A DNA stretch of 64,000 bases from Corynebacterium doosanense CAU 212 = DSM 45436 (GTDB lineage Bacteria > Actinomycetota > Actinomycetes > Mycobacteriales > Mycobacteriaceae), in assembly GCF_000767055.1 (NCBI RefSeq), contig NZ_CP006764.1, forward strand, positions 62,001 through 126,000, written 5' to 3'. Both the position numbers and the translations under genes were made by a program. Under the pieces are notes generated by a model. It had not been told where the DNA came from, did not search any database, and saw nothing but the letters and a program-made list of their open reading frames with translations. Within the stretch, counting starts at the first letter, position 1. Each line of letters begins with the position of its first letter. This document shows positions 16,490-24,911 of this stretch, piece after piece.

Positions 16490-17257
16490 TCAGTGCTCGA
16501 GCAGCCCCAGCAGGTGCCGGCGCAGTTCGGAGGTTCGCTTCTCGACGCCCGGGTCCGACGCACCCGCCGCACCGACCCGGGGCCGCGGGATGTCGACACT
16601 GAGGTCCTCGATGATGGTGGCGTCCGGGCCCGGCGACATGACCAGGATCCGGTCGGAGAGCAGGATCGCCTCGTCGACGTCGTGGGTGACCATGACCACC
16701 GTGCGGCGGCTGGCCTCCCAGACCTCGAGCAGCAGATTCTGCAGCTGGCGGCGGGTCAGGGCGTCGAGGGCGCCGAAGGGTTCGTCGAGAAGCAGGATCT
16801 CCGGGTCGACGGCGAAGGCGCGGGCGAGGCCGACGCGCTGCTGCATGCCGCCGGACAGGCGCGCGGGGCGGCGGTCTGCGGCGTGGGAGAGGCCGACGCT
16901 GTCCAGATACTGCGTGGTCCGGGCCTCACGCTCGGCGGCACTGAGGTCGGGTCGGGCGGAGCGCAGGCCGAAGTCGATGTTGCCGCGGGCGGTCAGCCAC
17001 GGCAGCAGCGCGTGGTTCTGGAACACCATGCCGCGCTCGGGGCCGGGGGCGGTGACCGGCGTGCCCAGGGCCTCGACGCTGCCCGTGGTGGGCGTGGCCA
17101 GGCCGCCGATCAGGTTGAGGATGGTCGACTTTCCCGAACCCGAGGGGCCGAGCAGGGTGACGAACTCGCCCTCGCGCACGGTCAGCGAGGTCTCCGCGAT
17201 GATGCGGTTACCGCCATAGGACTTGGTCACGTCGGTGAGCTGGATGGGACTAGTCAT
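16490..17257 (-). CDS. ABC transporter ATPase, NitT/TauT (SsuB/TauB) family
   Basis: This 255-residue ATPase has Walker A GPSGSGKS at 37-44, signature LSGGMQQR, Walker B ILLLDEPFGALD and the switch His in MVTHDVDEA. It powers import with the permease and binding protein upstream. ATG 17257 overlaps the permease stop by 8 bp (ATGACTAG), which fixes the start; a TTG nine bases upstream is less likely. Confidence 0.92.
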   Translation of the reverse strand: MTSPIQLTDVTKSYGGNRIIAETSLTVREGEFVTLLGPSGSGKSTILNLIGGLATPTTGSVEALGTPVTAPGPERGMVFQNHALLPWLTARGNIDFGLRSARPDLSAAEREARTTQYLDSVGLSHAADRRPARLSGGMQQRVGLARAFAVDPEILLLDEPFGALDALTRRQLQNLLLEVWEASRRTVVMVTHDVDEAILLSDRILVMSPGPDATIIEDLSVDIPRPRVGAAGASDPGVEKRTSELRRHLLGLLEH

Positions 17258-18029
17258 AACGCACAACCTTCTGCAGCGAGGCGACGAGGTGGTCGAGGAT
17301 CAGGCCCGTCAGGCCGATGAGGATGATGGCCACCACGATGGCGTTGACGTCGAGGCGGTTCCACATGTTCCACACGAAGAACCCCACGCCCCGCCCGCCG
17401 ACGAGCATCTCTGCGGCGACGATGACCAGCCACGACGTCGACAGTGACAGGCGCATGCCGGTGATGATCCCGGGCAGTGCGGCCGGGGCCATGATGAAGC
17501 GCAGGCGCTGCCACCGGCTCGCGCCGAGCGTGGCCGCGAGGTTGAGGTAGGTCGGCTGGATGTCGCGCACGGCCTGGATGGTGTTGAGCAGCATGGGCCA
17601 CAGCGCCGAGAGCACGATGACAAACACGGCGGTGTTCTCCGCGTCGCGCAGCAGCGCCAGCCCCAGGGGCAGCCAGGCCAGTGGGGAGACCGGGCGCAGG
17701 ATCTGCACGAGGGGGTCGACGGCGCGTCGCAACGTGGTGGACGTCCCCAGCCAGAAGCCCAGGGGGATGGCGATGACCAGGGCAATCAGGAAGCCCGTGA
17801 GCACGCGCCGGAGGCTGGCGAGCAGGTGCCAGAAGATGCCCACCGAGGCGGGACCGTCGCGGTAGAAGGGGTCGGAGAGGATCTCCGCTCCGCGGGTGAA
17901 GGTGCCCGCCGGTGTCGGCGCGATGTCGGACAGCCAGCCGGAGGACGCCGCCAGCTGCCATACGCCCAGGAAAGCGGTGAGCAGGGCGAGGCCGAGCACG
18001 ACGGCGTGCCAGGGTGTGGATTGCTTCAT
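17250..18029 (-). CDS. ABC transporter permease, NitT/TauT family
   Basis: This 259-residue permease has six or so hydrophobic segments and the conserved cytoplasmic loop ATLGASRWQRLRFIMAPAALP, typical of SsuC/TauC/NrtB proteins. Its ATG overlaps the stop of the binding-protein gene (ATGA), and its stop overlaps the ATPase start, so all three genes form one tightly coupled operon. Confidence 0.9.
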   Translation of the reverse strand: MKQSTPWHAVVLGLALLTAFLGVWQLAASSGWLSDIAPTPAGTFTRGAEILSDPFYRDGPASVGIFWHLLASLRRVLTGFLIALVIAIPLGFWLGTSTTLRRAVDPLVQILRPVSPLAWLPLGLALLRDAENTAVFVIVLSALWPMLLNTIQAVRDIQPTYLNLAATLGASRWQRLRFIMAPAALPGIITGMRLSLSTSWLVIVAAEMLVGGRGVGFFVWNMWNRLDVNAIVVAIILIGLTGLILDHLVASLQKVVRYD

Positions 18030-19180
18030 GAGGCGTCCTCGAGGGTCGGTCGGTTCGGGTCGAAGGAGCGGCCGTTGATGGTGACCGGGGCCAGGGAGGT
18101 GTCGGCGTCGGCGGGGAGCACGCTGCGGGCGGCGTCGCGTATCGACGCATCCTCCCACCTCAACGTCTCCCCACCGAGTCCGAACCGGGCGATCTGGGCG
18201 GCCATCCACGTGATGGCAGTGGCCGAGGTTTTGTCACCGAAGCTGAGGTAGTCCGGATCGGTGATCTCCCGGTCGTCCCATGAGAGGTACGTCCCGGCCA
18301 GAGCCGGGGCGATGAGCTCGGGCTTCTGGTTGAGGAACTTCTCCTGGGCCAGCAGCGGGGCGGCCTCGCTGATATGTTCCGGGTTGTCCACGAAGGCGGC
18401 GCCCTCGGCGAGCGCCGCGGTGATGGCGTTCGCCTGCTCCGGGTTCCGGGTGCGGAAGTCCTTGGCCATGGCCACCGAGCAACAGGGGTGGCCGTCCCAC
18501 ATGTTTCTGGTCAGCTCGAAGATGCGCCCTGAGCCGGTCTTCAGCGCGCGCTGGAGGAAGGGCTCCGGGCCGATGAAGCCGTCGATGGCCTCCACCGAGA
18601 GCTGGGCGACCATGTCCGCGGGGCGGAGAAGGCGCAGCTCCAGGTCGCTGACCGGGTCGAGTCCGCCGGCGATGAGATAGTCGCGCAGCAGCAGCGCGTG
18701 CACGGAGTACTCGAAGGGGATGCCCAGCACCATGCCGCGCAGATCGTTGACGGACTGCACGTGCGGGTGGTGCGCGGAGGCCAGGGTCAGGGCCTGGCCG
18801 TTGGTGTTCTGGGTGAAGGCCAGCTCGGTGGGGCGGGCGGCGTCGGTGACCCCGGAGTCCGCCGCAATGGGCATCGGCGAGAGCATGTGGGCGACGTCGA
18901 GCTCACCGGTGGCGTACGCCGTCCACAGGTCGGCCCACCCGGAGTACTTGCGCAGCTGGACCTTCACGCCGTGTCGGGCGAAGAGGTCGCGGCCCTGGGC
19001 CGCGAGCAGGGGGGCGGAGCAGGCGATCGGGACGAAGCCGATGGTGACCTGATCGCCGGCCGCCGGCCGGGACGCGGGGGCGCAGGACACCGCTGTGGAA
19101 CCGGCCACGGTGGCGCCGCCGACGAGCAGGGCGGCACGCAAAAGCTGCCTTCTGCTCATGTGCAGGTTGACGTGGGACAT
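18026..19180 (-). CDS. NrtA/CmpA-like substrate-binding lipoprotein, Tat signal
   Basis: This 384-residue binding protein starts with a twin-arginine signal (MSRRQLLRAALLVGG) ending in a lipobox with Cys (STAVSCAPA). The mature part (VTIGFVPIACSAPLLAAQG, GIPFEYSVHALLLRDYL, GHPCCSVAMAKDF) resembles NrtA/CmpA proteins that bind nitrate, bicarbonate or cyanate more than SsuA. The start is uncertain: ATG 19180 or ATG 19159. The ligand is not proven; the nearby cyanase makes cyanate a testable candidate. Confidence 0.82.
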   Translation of the reverse strand: MSHVNLHMSRRQLLRAALLVGGATVAGSTAVSCAPASRPAAGDQVTIGFVPIACSAPLLAAQGRDLFARHGVKVQLRKYSGWADLWTAYATGELDVAHMLSPMPIAADSGVTDAARPTELAFTQNTNGQALTLASAHHPHVQSVNDLRGMVLGIPFEYSVHALLLRDYLIAGGLDPVSDLELRLLRPADMVAQLSVEAIDGFIGPEPFLQRALKTGSGRIFELTRNMWDGHPCCSVAMAKDFRTRNPEQANAITAALAEGAAFVDNPEHISEAAPLLAQEKFLNQKPELIAPALAGTYLSWDDREITDPDYLSFGDKTSATAITWMAAQIARFGLGGETLRWEDASIRDAARSVLPADADTSLAPVTINGRSFDPNRPTLEDAS

Positions 19181-19319
19181 CGTGGGAAGGGTGCTCCGAT
19201 TCGGGCGTTCGACGTGCTGGATAGACCGAGCAGTACACAAAGTCTCGAGGAAATACTATTGCGTCACCGGCCCGTTGTCCATTGTGGTCTGCCTGTAACA
19301 AGTGACGAACTGAACAACC

Positions 19320-19348
19320 TTGTCTATTTTGCGGCGGAGGCGTACACT
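19320..19348 (+). promoter_or_regulatory. promoter of the osmC operon
   Basis: TTGTCT (19320-19325) and TACACT (19343-19348) are separated by 17 bp and precede the osmC start, giving a leader of about 36 bases with AGGGAG before the ATG. The region is divergent with the ABC transporter operon. Confidence 0.6.
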
Positions 19349-19390
19349 GGTTGCCGTTACTGAATAAATTTCAACCTCAGGGAGCGCACC

Positions 19391-19936
19391 ATGTCTGACC
19401 TCACCCCGAACCACAACGCCGGCGAGCCCATCGAGCCGATCGACAACCAGGCCCTCACCGACCTGGCGCAGAAGAACATCGACAACCCGGAGGGCGGCAA
19501 CAAGAAGATCCGCACCCACACCGAGGCCGACGGCTACTTCCGCAACAACACCGAGGTGCGCGGCCACGTGATCAAGGTCGGCGAGCCCAAGCCGCTGCTC
19601 GGCGACGACTCCGCCCCCAACCCCACCGAGGTCGCCCAGGCCGCACTCGCAGCCTGCATCGCCGTGGGCATCCAGGCCATCGCCCAGAACCGTGGCGTTG
19701 AGCTCACCAAGCTCGACATCGACATCGAGTCCGACATCGACGTTTCCCCGACCTGGGGCGTCGGCGACCTCGGCGAGCACAAGCGCCCGGGCGTGTCCAA
19801 CGTCAACGTGAAGATCGACCTCGAGGGCGACGCCGACCGCGAGACCCTAGACCAGATCCAGAAGGACGCCGTCGAGTGGTCCCCGGTGGTCAACACCTAC
19901 ACCCGCCCGGCCACCCTCACGTCGGAGCTGGTCTAA
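19391..19936 (+). CDS. OsmC family peroxidase-like protein
   Basis: This 181-residue OsmC-fold protein carries the conserved PNPTEVAQAALAACIAVG segment with the first cysteine. The second conserved cysteine of Ohr/OsmC is replaced (EWSPVVNTYT), so it may not be a two-Cys peroxidase. An acyl-CoA-dehydrogenase-like gene follows 3 bp downstream. Divergence from a NitT/TauT transporter suggests a role in organosulfur or reactive-sulfur handling, which is inference. Confidence 0.85.
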   Translation: MSDLTPNHNAGEPIEPIDNQALTDLAQKNIDNPEGGNKKIRTHTEADGYFRNNTEVRGHVIKVGEPKPLLGDDSAPNPTEVAQAALAACIAVGIQAIAQNRGVELTKLDIDIESDIDVSPTWGVGDLGEHKRPGVSNVNVKIDLEGDADRETLDQIQKDAVEWSPVVNTYTRPATLTSELV

Positions 19937-19939
19937 CCC

Positions 19940-20965
19940 ATGGTTCTCGACTCCGCACTGAGAGAGCAGGTCGCCGAGAACGCAAAAGCCTGCGACAAGG
20001 GGGAGAAGCCCGGCCGGTACATCCTCCCCGCCCTCGGCGAGGCAGGGCTCATCGACACCGACTACGCCACCTCTGCCGACACGCTGCGCGAGCTTGCCGC
20101 TGAGGACCTCTCCGTGGGATTCACCACCTGGGCCGCGCGCATGACTTTCGAGTACCTCAAGCGCGCCGACACGGACTACTCCCGCTCCCTCGCCGAGCGC
20201 ATCGCCGCCGGCACCAACCCCGGTGTCACCGCCATGGCCGGTGCCTTCAAGGAGGCCGCGGGCGTGGGCGAGCTCGACCTCACCGCCGAGAAGGACGGCG
20301 AGGGTTACGTGGTCAACGGCAAGATCGGCTGGGCCTCGAACCTCTATGACGACGCCATCGTGGTCACCGGCGCCAAGACCGCCGAAGGCGAGAAGTTCCT
20401 CTTCGCCTTCGAGGCAGGCCACGAGGGTGTCGAGTTCGGCCAGCCCTTCGGCCTGCTCGGCCTCAACGCCACCGAGTCCGCCTGGATCTCCTTCGACAAC
20501 GTGCGTATCTCGGCGGAGCAGGTTCTTACCAGGGACTTCGACACCTTCATGAAGGGCGTTCGCCCCGTCTTCGTGGTCATGCAGGTCGCCGAGTGCCTCG
20601 GCGTGGCCGAAGCCTCCGCCGAGGCCGCGAGCCAGAAGCTCGACGGCATGAAGGCCACGTTCGCCGACGACGTTGAGCAGGTCAGGGCCGACATCGAGTC
20701 CGTGCGCGCGCGGCAGTCCGCCACCATCACCTCGATCACCGCGGGCGATGCCGTCGACCCGGAGTCGCTGCTGGTGCTGCGTCTCGACGCCGCCAACGCC
20801 GCCGTCAAGGCCGCCAACATCGAGGTGCGTGTCGCCGGCGGTGCGGGTTACGCCAGCTCCTCCCCGGCATCGCGCCGCTACCGCGAGGCGTCCTTCCTTC
20901 CGGTGCAGTCGCCCTCCGAGGCGCAGCTGCGTTACGAGCTCGAGCGGGTGCGCGAGGGCAAGTAG
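19940..20965 (+). CDS. acyl-CoA dehydrogenase-like flavoprotein (SfnB/DszC-like?)
   Basis: This 341-residue protein follows the acyl-CoA dehydrogenase plan: helical N-terminus, central beta domain (VNGKIGWASNLYDDAIVVTG) and a C-terminal helical domain ending VAGGAGYASSSPASRRYRE. The last segment also occurs in flavin-dependent monooxygenases of the DszC/SfnB group, which share the fold. The co-transcribed osmC and the nearby transporter fit a sulfur or xenobiotic role better than beta-oxidation. A strong hairpin terminator follows at 20982. Confidence 0.78.
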   Translation: MVLDSALREQVAENAKACDKGEKPGRYILPALGEAGLIDTDYATSADTLRELAAEDLSVGFTTWAARMTFEYLKRADTDYSRSLAERIAAGTNPGVTAMAGAFKEAAGVGELDLTAEKDGEGYVVNGKIGWASNLYDDAIVVTGAKTAEGEKFLFAFEAGHEGVEFGQPFGLLGLNATESAWISFDNVRISAEQVLTRDFDTFMKGVRPVFVVMQVAECLGVAEASAEAASQKLDGMKATFADDVEQVRADIESVRARQSATITSITAGDAVDPESLLVLRLDAANAAVKAANIEVRVAGGAGYASSSPASRRYREASFLPVQSPSEAQLRYELERVREGK

Positions 20966-20981
20966 GCCCGCGTTCTCCCCG

Positions 20982-21018
20982 ATCCGCGTTGGTCTTGTTA
21001 AGACCAACGCGGATTTTC
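20982..21018 (+). terminator. intrinsic terminator after the osmC operon
   Basis: A 15-bp perfect GC-rich stem with a 3-nt loop is followed by a run of four T, 16 bp after the stop codon of the acyl-CoA-dehydrogenase-like gene. Confidence 0.8.
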
Positions 21019-21077
21019 GCATTCAGCGACCTGGGGTTTTATCCGTCGGGCCGGCCGTTGGTCTTAACAAGACCAAC
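20982..21077. repeat. family B palindromic repeat, copy B1 (includes a terminator)
   Basis: Two palindromes lie here. The first, arm ATCCGCGTTGGTCTT with loop GTT (20982-21014), is followed by TTTT and should act as an intrinsic terminator for the osmC operon. The second, GTTGGTCTT-AAC-AAGACCAAC (21057-21077), is the exact reverse complement of the first core. The pair therefore also forms a larger inverted repeat of about 90 bp. A related locus lies at 47327-47460. Confidence 0.85.
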
Positions 21078-21166
21078 ACCCCGCCGTGTCGCTCCCCGCC
21101 ACCCATGCCGTCACCCGTTATGGTGCTGCACAGAGCACATTTTCACGGCTAGGGGAGAAGACCATC

Positions 21167-21475
21167 ATGACCGCACCGCACGCAGTAGCCGACGCATCAC
21201 CCGGGGAGATCCTCCTGGAAGAGTTCATGGCGCCGCTGGGCCTCAGTCAGAACGCACTGGGCCGGGCGCTGCGTGTCCCGCCGCGCCGCATCAACGAGAT
21301 CGTCCACGGCAATCGCTCCATCACCCCGGACACCGCCCTGCGCCTCGCGCGGTACTTCGGCACCTCCGCGCAGTTCTGGCTGGGCATCCAGCAGAACTAC
21401 GACCTGGCCACGAGCCAGCGCGCCCTCGGGGAGCTTCTCGACGACATTTCCCCGCACCCCGGCATCGCCGCCTGA
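21167..21475 (+). CDS. HigA family antitoxin-like XRE regulator (orphan)
   Basis: This 102-residue protein matches HigA/VapI: PGEILLEEFMAPLGLSQNAL, INEIVHGNRSITPDTA, ARYFGTSAQFWLGIQ. AGGGGAGAAG precedes ATG 21167. HigA antitoxins are normally encoded right after a HigB toxin, but upstream there are only 200 bp of non-coding repeats and downstream is a convergent cyanase, so no toxin partner is present. It may act as a stand-alone regulator. Confidence 0.85.
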   Translation: MTAPHAVADASPGEILLEEFMAPLGLSQNALGRALRVPPRRINEIVHGNRSITPDTALRLARYFGTSAQFWLGIQQNYDLATSQRALGELLDDISPHPGIAA

Positions 21476-21482
21476 GCCGTTT

Positions 21483-21532
21483 GAAAAACCGAGAGTGAGA
21501 AAGGCCGCGCCCTTTCTCACTGTTGGTTTTCC
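21483..21532. repeat. family A palindromic repeat, copy A2 (internally deleted)
   Basis: Only the outer arms remain: GAAAAACCGAGAGTGAGAAA joined directly to GGCCGCGCCCTTTCTCACTG and GTTGGTTTTCC, lacking about 40 bp of centre seen in the full copies. The fold is a short perfect hairpin between higA and the cynS stop. Confidence 0.85.
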
Positions 21533-21546
21533 AACAGTCCGCAGGC

Positions 21547-22008
21547 CTACCAGCGGTAGTCGAGGAACTTGCCGTCGAGGGTGATGACCACTCGGTCGCC
21601 ATCCGGATCTTCCCGGCGGTCGAAGTCGACCTTGAAGTTGATGGCCGACATGATGCCGTCCCCGAACTCCTCATGGATGAGGGCCTTCAGCGCGGGCCCG
21701 TAGACGCCCAGCGCCTCGTGGAAACGGTAGATCGTCGGGTCAGTGGCGAGCTCCTGGTCGGCAAGCCGGTAGGGCTGAAGCTGCAGCGATTCAACGACAT
21801 CGTCATCGAGGTCGAGCGCCTTACCGATCGCGGAGGCGTCCTCGGCGGTCAGCGGGTGCTTGCCGAGCAGCGCGGCCGTCGTCCAGACCAGCGGTTTGTC
21901 GATGGCCTCGGCCAGTTCCGCCCAGGTCTTGCCGGCGCGAATGCGCGCCGTATCGACGATGCGTCCGGCCAGATCCTTATTCAGAGCTTCGCGGTTTCCG
22001 TCCGCCAT
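21547..22008 (-). CDS. cynS: cyanate hydratase (cyanase)
   Basis: This 153-residue cyanase converts cyanate and bicarbonate to ammonia and CO2. Catalytic residues are in place: R95 and E98 in IYRFHEALGVYG and S121 in GDGIMSAINF. The N-terminal helix-turn-helix-like domain is complete. The length is typical of the decameric enzyme. The gene is flanked on both sides by family A repeats, and an NrtA/CmpA-like transporter lies 4-5 kb away on the same strand. Confidence 0.96.
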   Translation of the reverse strand: MADGNREALNKDLAGRIVDTARIRAGKTWAELAEAIDKPLVWTTAALLGKHPLTAEDASAIGKALDLDDDVVESLQLQPYRLADQELATDPTIYRFHEALGVYGPALKALIHEEFGDGIMSAINFKVDFDRREDPDGDRVVITLDGKFLDYRW

Positions 22009-22090
22009 GGTCTACCTGCTTCCCTCGGGGGTCGTGTGCGGCCCAAGCTAGCACGTTAAAGTTGGCCCGGAGATCGCCACCGAAATCACC

Positions 22091-22182
22091 CGAAAAACCG
22101 AGAGTGAGAAAGACCCCGCCCTTTTGCACTCGACCCGAGTTTCTTTGCTAAAGGCCGCGTTCTTTCTCACTGTTGGTTTTCC
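22091..22182. repeat. family A palindromic repeat, copy A3
   Basis: This full-length copy begins CGAAAAACCGAGAGTGAGAA and ends TTCTTTCTCACTGTTGGTTT plus TCCG. The centre carries CCCTTTTGCAC. It sits between the 5' end of cynS and the CHY zinc-finger gene, so cynS is bracketed by A2 and A3. Confidence 0.88.
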
Positions 22183-22212
22183 GAACCCCCGCCCCAGTAA
22201 GAGGAGCCCCCC

Positions 22213-22515
22213 ATGACCCGCCAGGGAGTCGACCTCGACCCGCAGGGCCGCTGTGCGCACTATCGCTCCCCACGGGACATTGCCCTCAACCGCTGCGGGA
22301 CGTGCGGGGACTACTTCGCCTGTCACCGCTGCCACGACGAATTAACGGATCACGTGTTCGGGCGCGTCGATAAGCGGGACCCGGAGGCGGTGGAGTGTGG
22401 GATCTGTGGACACCGCATGGGCTACAACGAGTATTCGACCGCGCCGGGCTGTGCAGGGTGTGGGCACGAGTTCAATCCGGGATGCGCGGCGCACGCGCAC
22501 CTTTACTGGGCCTGA
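22213..22515 (+). CDS. CHY zinc-finger protein
   Basis: This 100-residue protein has the Cys/His ligand pattern of CHY zinc fingers: C..H near the start (GRCAHYRSPRD), CGTCGDYFACHRCHDE, ECGICGHRM and CAGCGHEFNPGCAAH. GAGGAG lies just before ATG 22213. The family binds zinc and may mediate protein interactions; its role in bacteria is unknown. The last 13 bp overlap the convergent M20 peptidase gene. Confidence 0.88.
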   Translation: MTRQGVDLDPQGRCAHYRSPRDIALNRCGTCGDYFACHRCHDELTDHVFGRVDKRDPEAVECGICGHRMGYNEYSTAPGCAGCGHEFNPGCAAHAHLYWA

Positions 22516-23828
22516 CCCACGAACCTGTTCACCAGCCGCTCGTAGGCCTCGACCGTCAGGCGGAGGTCCTCGAGGTGCAGGGCCTCGTCGTGTGAGTGCA
22601 GCTCCCGGTTCGCGCTGGCCATGTCCCGTTCCCGGGCGTGCAGCGCAAAACCGTAGCCGACCCCGCCGAGGCGACGCCCGAAGCGCAGGTCGGAGCCACC
22701 GGTGGCCGAGACGGGGACGACGGCCGCGTCGGGCACGAGCTCGGCGTAGGTGTCCACGATGGCGTCCCACAGCGGGCCCTCCGCCGGGGAGACGGTGGCG
22801 GGTTCGGAGATGAGCCGCTCGATGATCACCTCGGAGGCGAGGTCGCCGAGCGCGGCGCGCAGCAGGTCGTCGATCCCGTCCTGCGTCGCACCTGGGGTCG
22901 GGCGGATGTCCATCTCCAGGTAGGCGTGTGAGGGCAGGACGTTGATGGCGCTGCCGGCATGGAGCACGGTCTGGGAGAACGTGGTGTGGGACAGGGCGTG
23001 GGCGTAGGCGGCGAGGCTGCCGAACTGGGCGTAGTCACCCGAGCCGTCGATGAGTGCGGCCTGGGTGGCGGGGTCGAAGCGGAAGGACTCGACGAATCCG
23101 GTCCACACGTCGTCGCCAAGCACCGGCGGCTCGATTGCGGCGATGCGCCGCGCGACCTCGGCGATCTTCACCACCGCGAAGTCCTTGCCGTAGGGCGTGG
23201 AGGCGTGGCCCGCGTCGCCGATGATGCTCAGCCGGCGCTGCGCCCCGCCCTTCTCGCCGACGTTGACCACGACCGCGTCGGAGCCGTCCGCGACGGGCAG
23301 GTGCGAGCCGCCCGTCTCGGAGAGGCAGTTCTTCCAGCTGAAGGCGTCGGGGCGGTTCTCCACGATCCACTTGGCACCGAAGCCGCCGCGGGCCTCCTCG
23401 TCGGCAAGGCCGGCAAAGGTCAGCGTGCCCCGGGGCCGGTCACGACGGGCGATGTCCCTGGTCACGGCGGCCATGGTCGCGGTGATGAACAGCATGTCCA
23501 CCGATCCGCGGCCGTAGATCTTGCCGTCGATGATCTCCGCACCGAAGGGGTCCACGGTCCATTTGGCCGCGTCCACGGGGACGACGTCGGTGTGCCCCAG
23601 CAGCGTCAGCGGCTCGGCGGTCGGATCCGTGCCCTCGACGGTGAAGGCGATGGAGACCCGGCCCGGGTGCGGCTCGAAGCGCTCGACCTTGACGTCGGTC
23701 CCTGCGAAGAACTCCGCCAGCGTGTCCGCGTTGCGGTACTCGTGGCCGGAGTCCGGCACGAAGTCGTTGACGCAGGCGTTGCGGATCAGTGCCTGGAGCA
23801 GGGAGAGGGTGTCGTCGTAGAGCGTCAT
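22503..23828 (-). CDS. M20 family metallopeptidase
   Basis: This 441-residue dinuclear zinc hydrolase has the ligand motifs LLGHTDVVPV, GRGSVDML and AGLADEEARGG, and the late HSHDE. Family members are carboxypeptidases, dipeptidases or deacylases. No signal peptide, so it is cytoplasmic. TACGAT lies 7 bp before the ATG, so it is probably leaderless. It diverges from bioB. Confidence 0.9.
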   Translation of the reverse strand: MTLYDDTLSLLQALIRNACVNDFVPDSGHEYRNADTLAEFFAGTDVKVERFEPHPGRVSIAFTVEGTDPTAEPLTLLGHTDVVPVDAAKWTVDPFGAEIIDGKIYGRGSVDMLFITATMAAVTRDIARRDRPRGTLTFAGLADEEARGGFGAKWIVENRPDAFSWKNCLSETGGSHLPVADGSDAVVVNVGEKGGAQRRLSIIGDAGHASTPYGKDFAVVKIAEVARRIAAIEPPVLGDDVWTGFVESFRFDPATQAALIDGSGDYAQFGSLAAYAHALSHTTFSQTVLHAGSAINVLPSHAYLEMDIRPTPGATQDGIDDLLRAALGDLASEVIIERLISEPATVSPAEGPLWDAIVDTYAELVPDAAVVPVSATGGSDLRFGRRLGGVGYGFALHARERDMASANRELHSHDEALHLEDLRLTVEAYERLVNRFVGQAQ

Positions 23829-23874
23829 GGATCACATCGTAGGTACCGGATCCGCCAACTCCCACTCCTCAAAT

Positions 23875-23895
23875 TGAACGCCGTTTTGTTATACT
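23875..23895 (+). promoter_or_regulatory. bioB promoter with BioQ-like operator
   Basis: TGAAC-GCC-GTTTT (23875-23887) resembles the TGAAC-N3-GTTAC motif reported for the TetR-type repressor BioQ of corynebacteria. A good -10 box TATACT follows at 23890-23895, so bound repressor would block the promoter. GGAG precedes the bioB ATG. Confidence 0.6.
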
Positions 23896-23926
23896 GCAGA
23901 AAACGCCAGCGAACGGAGCACCCACC

Positions 23927-24910
23927 ATGACCGACATCCTCCAGCGCGCGCGACGCGTGCTCGACACCGGACAGCCTCTGCCGCCTGAGGAACTGCTGGA
24001 GATCCTGCACGTCCCGGACGAGCAGCTGGCGGAGCTCAGCCGCCTCGCCCACGAGGTCCGCCTGCGCTGGTGCGGCGACCTCGTCGAGGTCGAGGGCATC
24101 ATCAGCCTGAAGACGGGCGGATGCGGCGAGGACTGCTCCTTCTGCTCCCAGTCGGGCCTGTTCAAAGAGTCCCCGGTGCGCGCGGTGCGCCTGAACATCG
24201 ACGAGATCGTCGAGGGCGCGAAGCTCTCCCACAAGAACGGCGCCACCGAATACTGCATCGTCGCGGCGGTGCGCGGGCCCGATGATCGGCTCATCGACCA
24301 GGTCGGCGACGCCATCGTGGCCATCCAACGCGAGGTGGACATTAACATCTCCGCGTCCCTGGGCATCCTCACCCCGGAGCAGGCGGCACGCCTCAGCGAT
24401 ATGGGAGTCCGGCGCTACAACCACAACCTGGAGACGGCCGCGTCGCACTTTCCCCGGATCGTCTCCACCCACGCGTGGTCGGAGCGCCTCGACACCCTGC
24501 GGCTCGTGCGTGAGCAGGGCATGGAGATCTGCTCGGGAGGCATCCTCGGCATGGGGGAGTCCCTGGAGCAGCGGGTGGAGTTCGCCTGCCAGCTCGCCGG
24601 GCTTGAGCCCGCCGAAGTGCCCATCAACTTCCTCGATCCCCGCCCCGGTACCCCGCTCGCCGACGCCGAGGTGATGAGCCGCGGCGACGCCATGCGCGCG
24701 ATCGCCATGTTCCGCCTGGCCATGCCCGCCACCATCCTGCGTTTCGCCGGCGGCCGGGAGCTCACGCTGGGTGACGACGGCACCGAAGCCGGTCTGCTCG
24801 GCGGGATGAACGCCATCATCGCGGGCAACTACCTCACCACGCTCGGCCGCCCCGCCGAGACCGACCTGGACATGCTTGATCGTCTGCAGCTCCCCCTGAA
24901 GGTGCTCTGA
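23927..24910 (+). CDS. bioB: biotin synthase
   Basis: This 327-residue radical SAM enzyme inserts sulfur into dethiobiotin in the last step of biotin synthesis. The [4Fe-4S] motif is C66-x3-C70-x2-C73 ([12 protein letters not shown]), followed by YNHNLET and [11 protein letters not shown] typical of BioB. The bsaP gene follows one base after the stop codon and is co-transcribed. Confidence 0.96.
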   Translation: MTDILQRARRVLDTGQPLPPEELLEILHVPDEQLAELSRLAHEVRLRWCGDLVEVEGIISLKTGGCGEDCSFCSQSGLFKESPVRAVRLNIDEIVEGAKLSHKNGATEYCIVAAVRGPDDRLIDQVGDAIVAIQREVDINISASLGILTPEQAARLSDMGVRRYNHNLETAASHFPRIVSTHAWSERLDTLRLVREQGMEICSGGILGMGESLEQRVEFACQLAGLEPAEVPINFLDPRPGTPLADAEVMSRGDAMRAIAMFRLAMPATILRFAGGRELTLGDDGTEAGLLGGMNAIIAGNYLTTLGRPAETDLDMLDRLQLPLKVL

Positions 24911-24911
24911 C

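Noticed and set aside
19181..19240. TTG start at 19240 for the substrate-binding protein
   Set aside because: It would put 20 extra residues before the Tat signal and lacks a ribosome binding site at proper distance.
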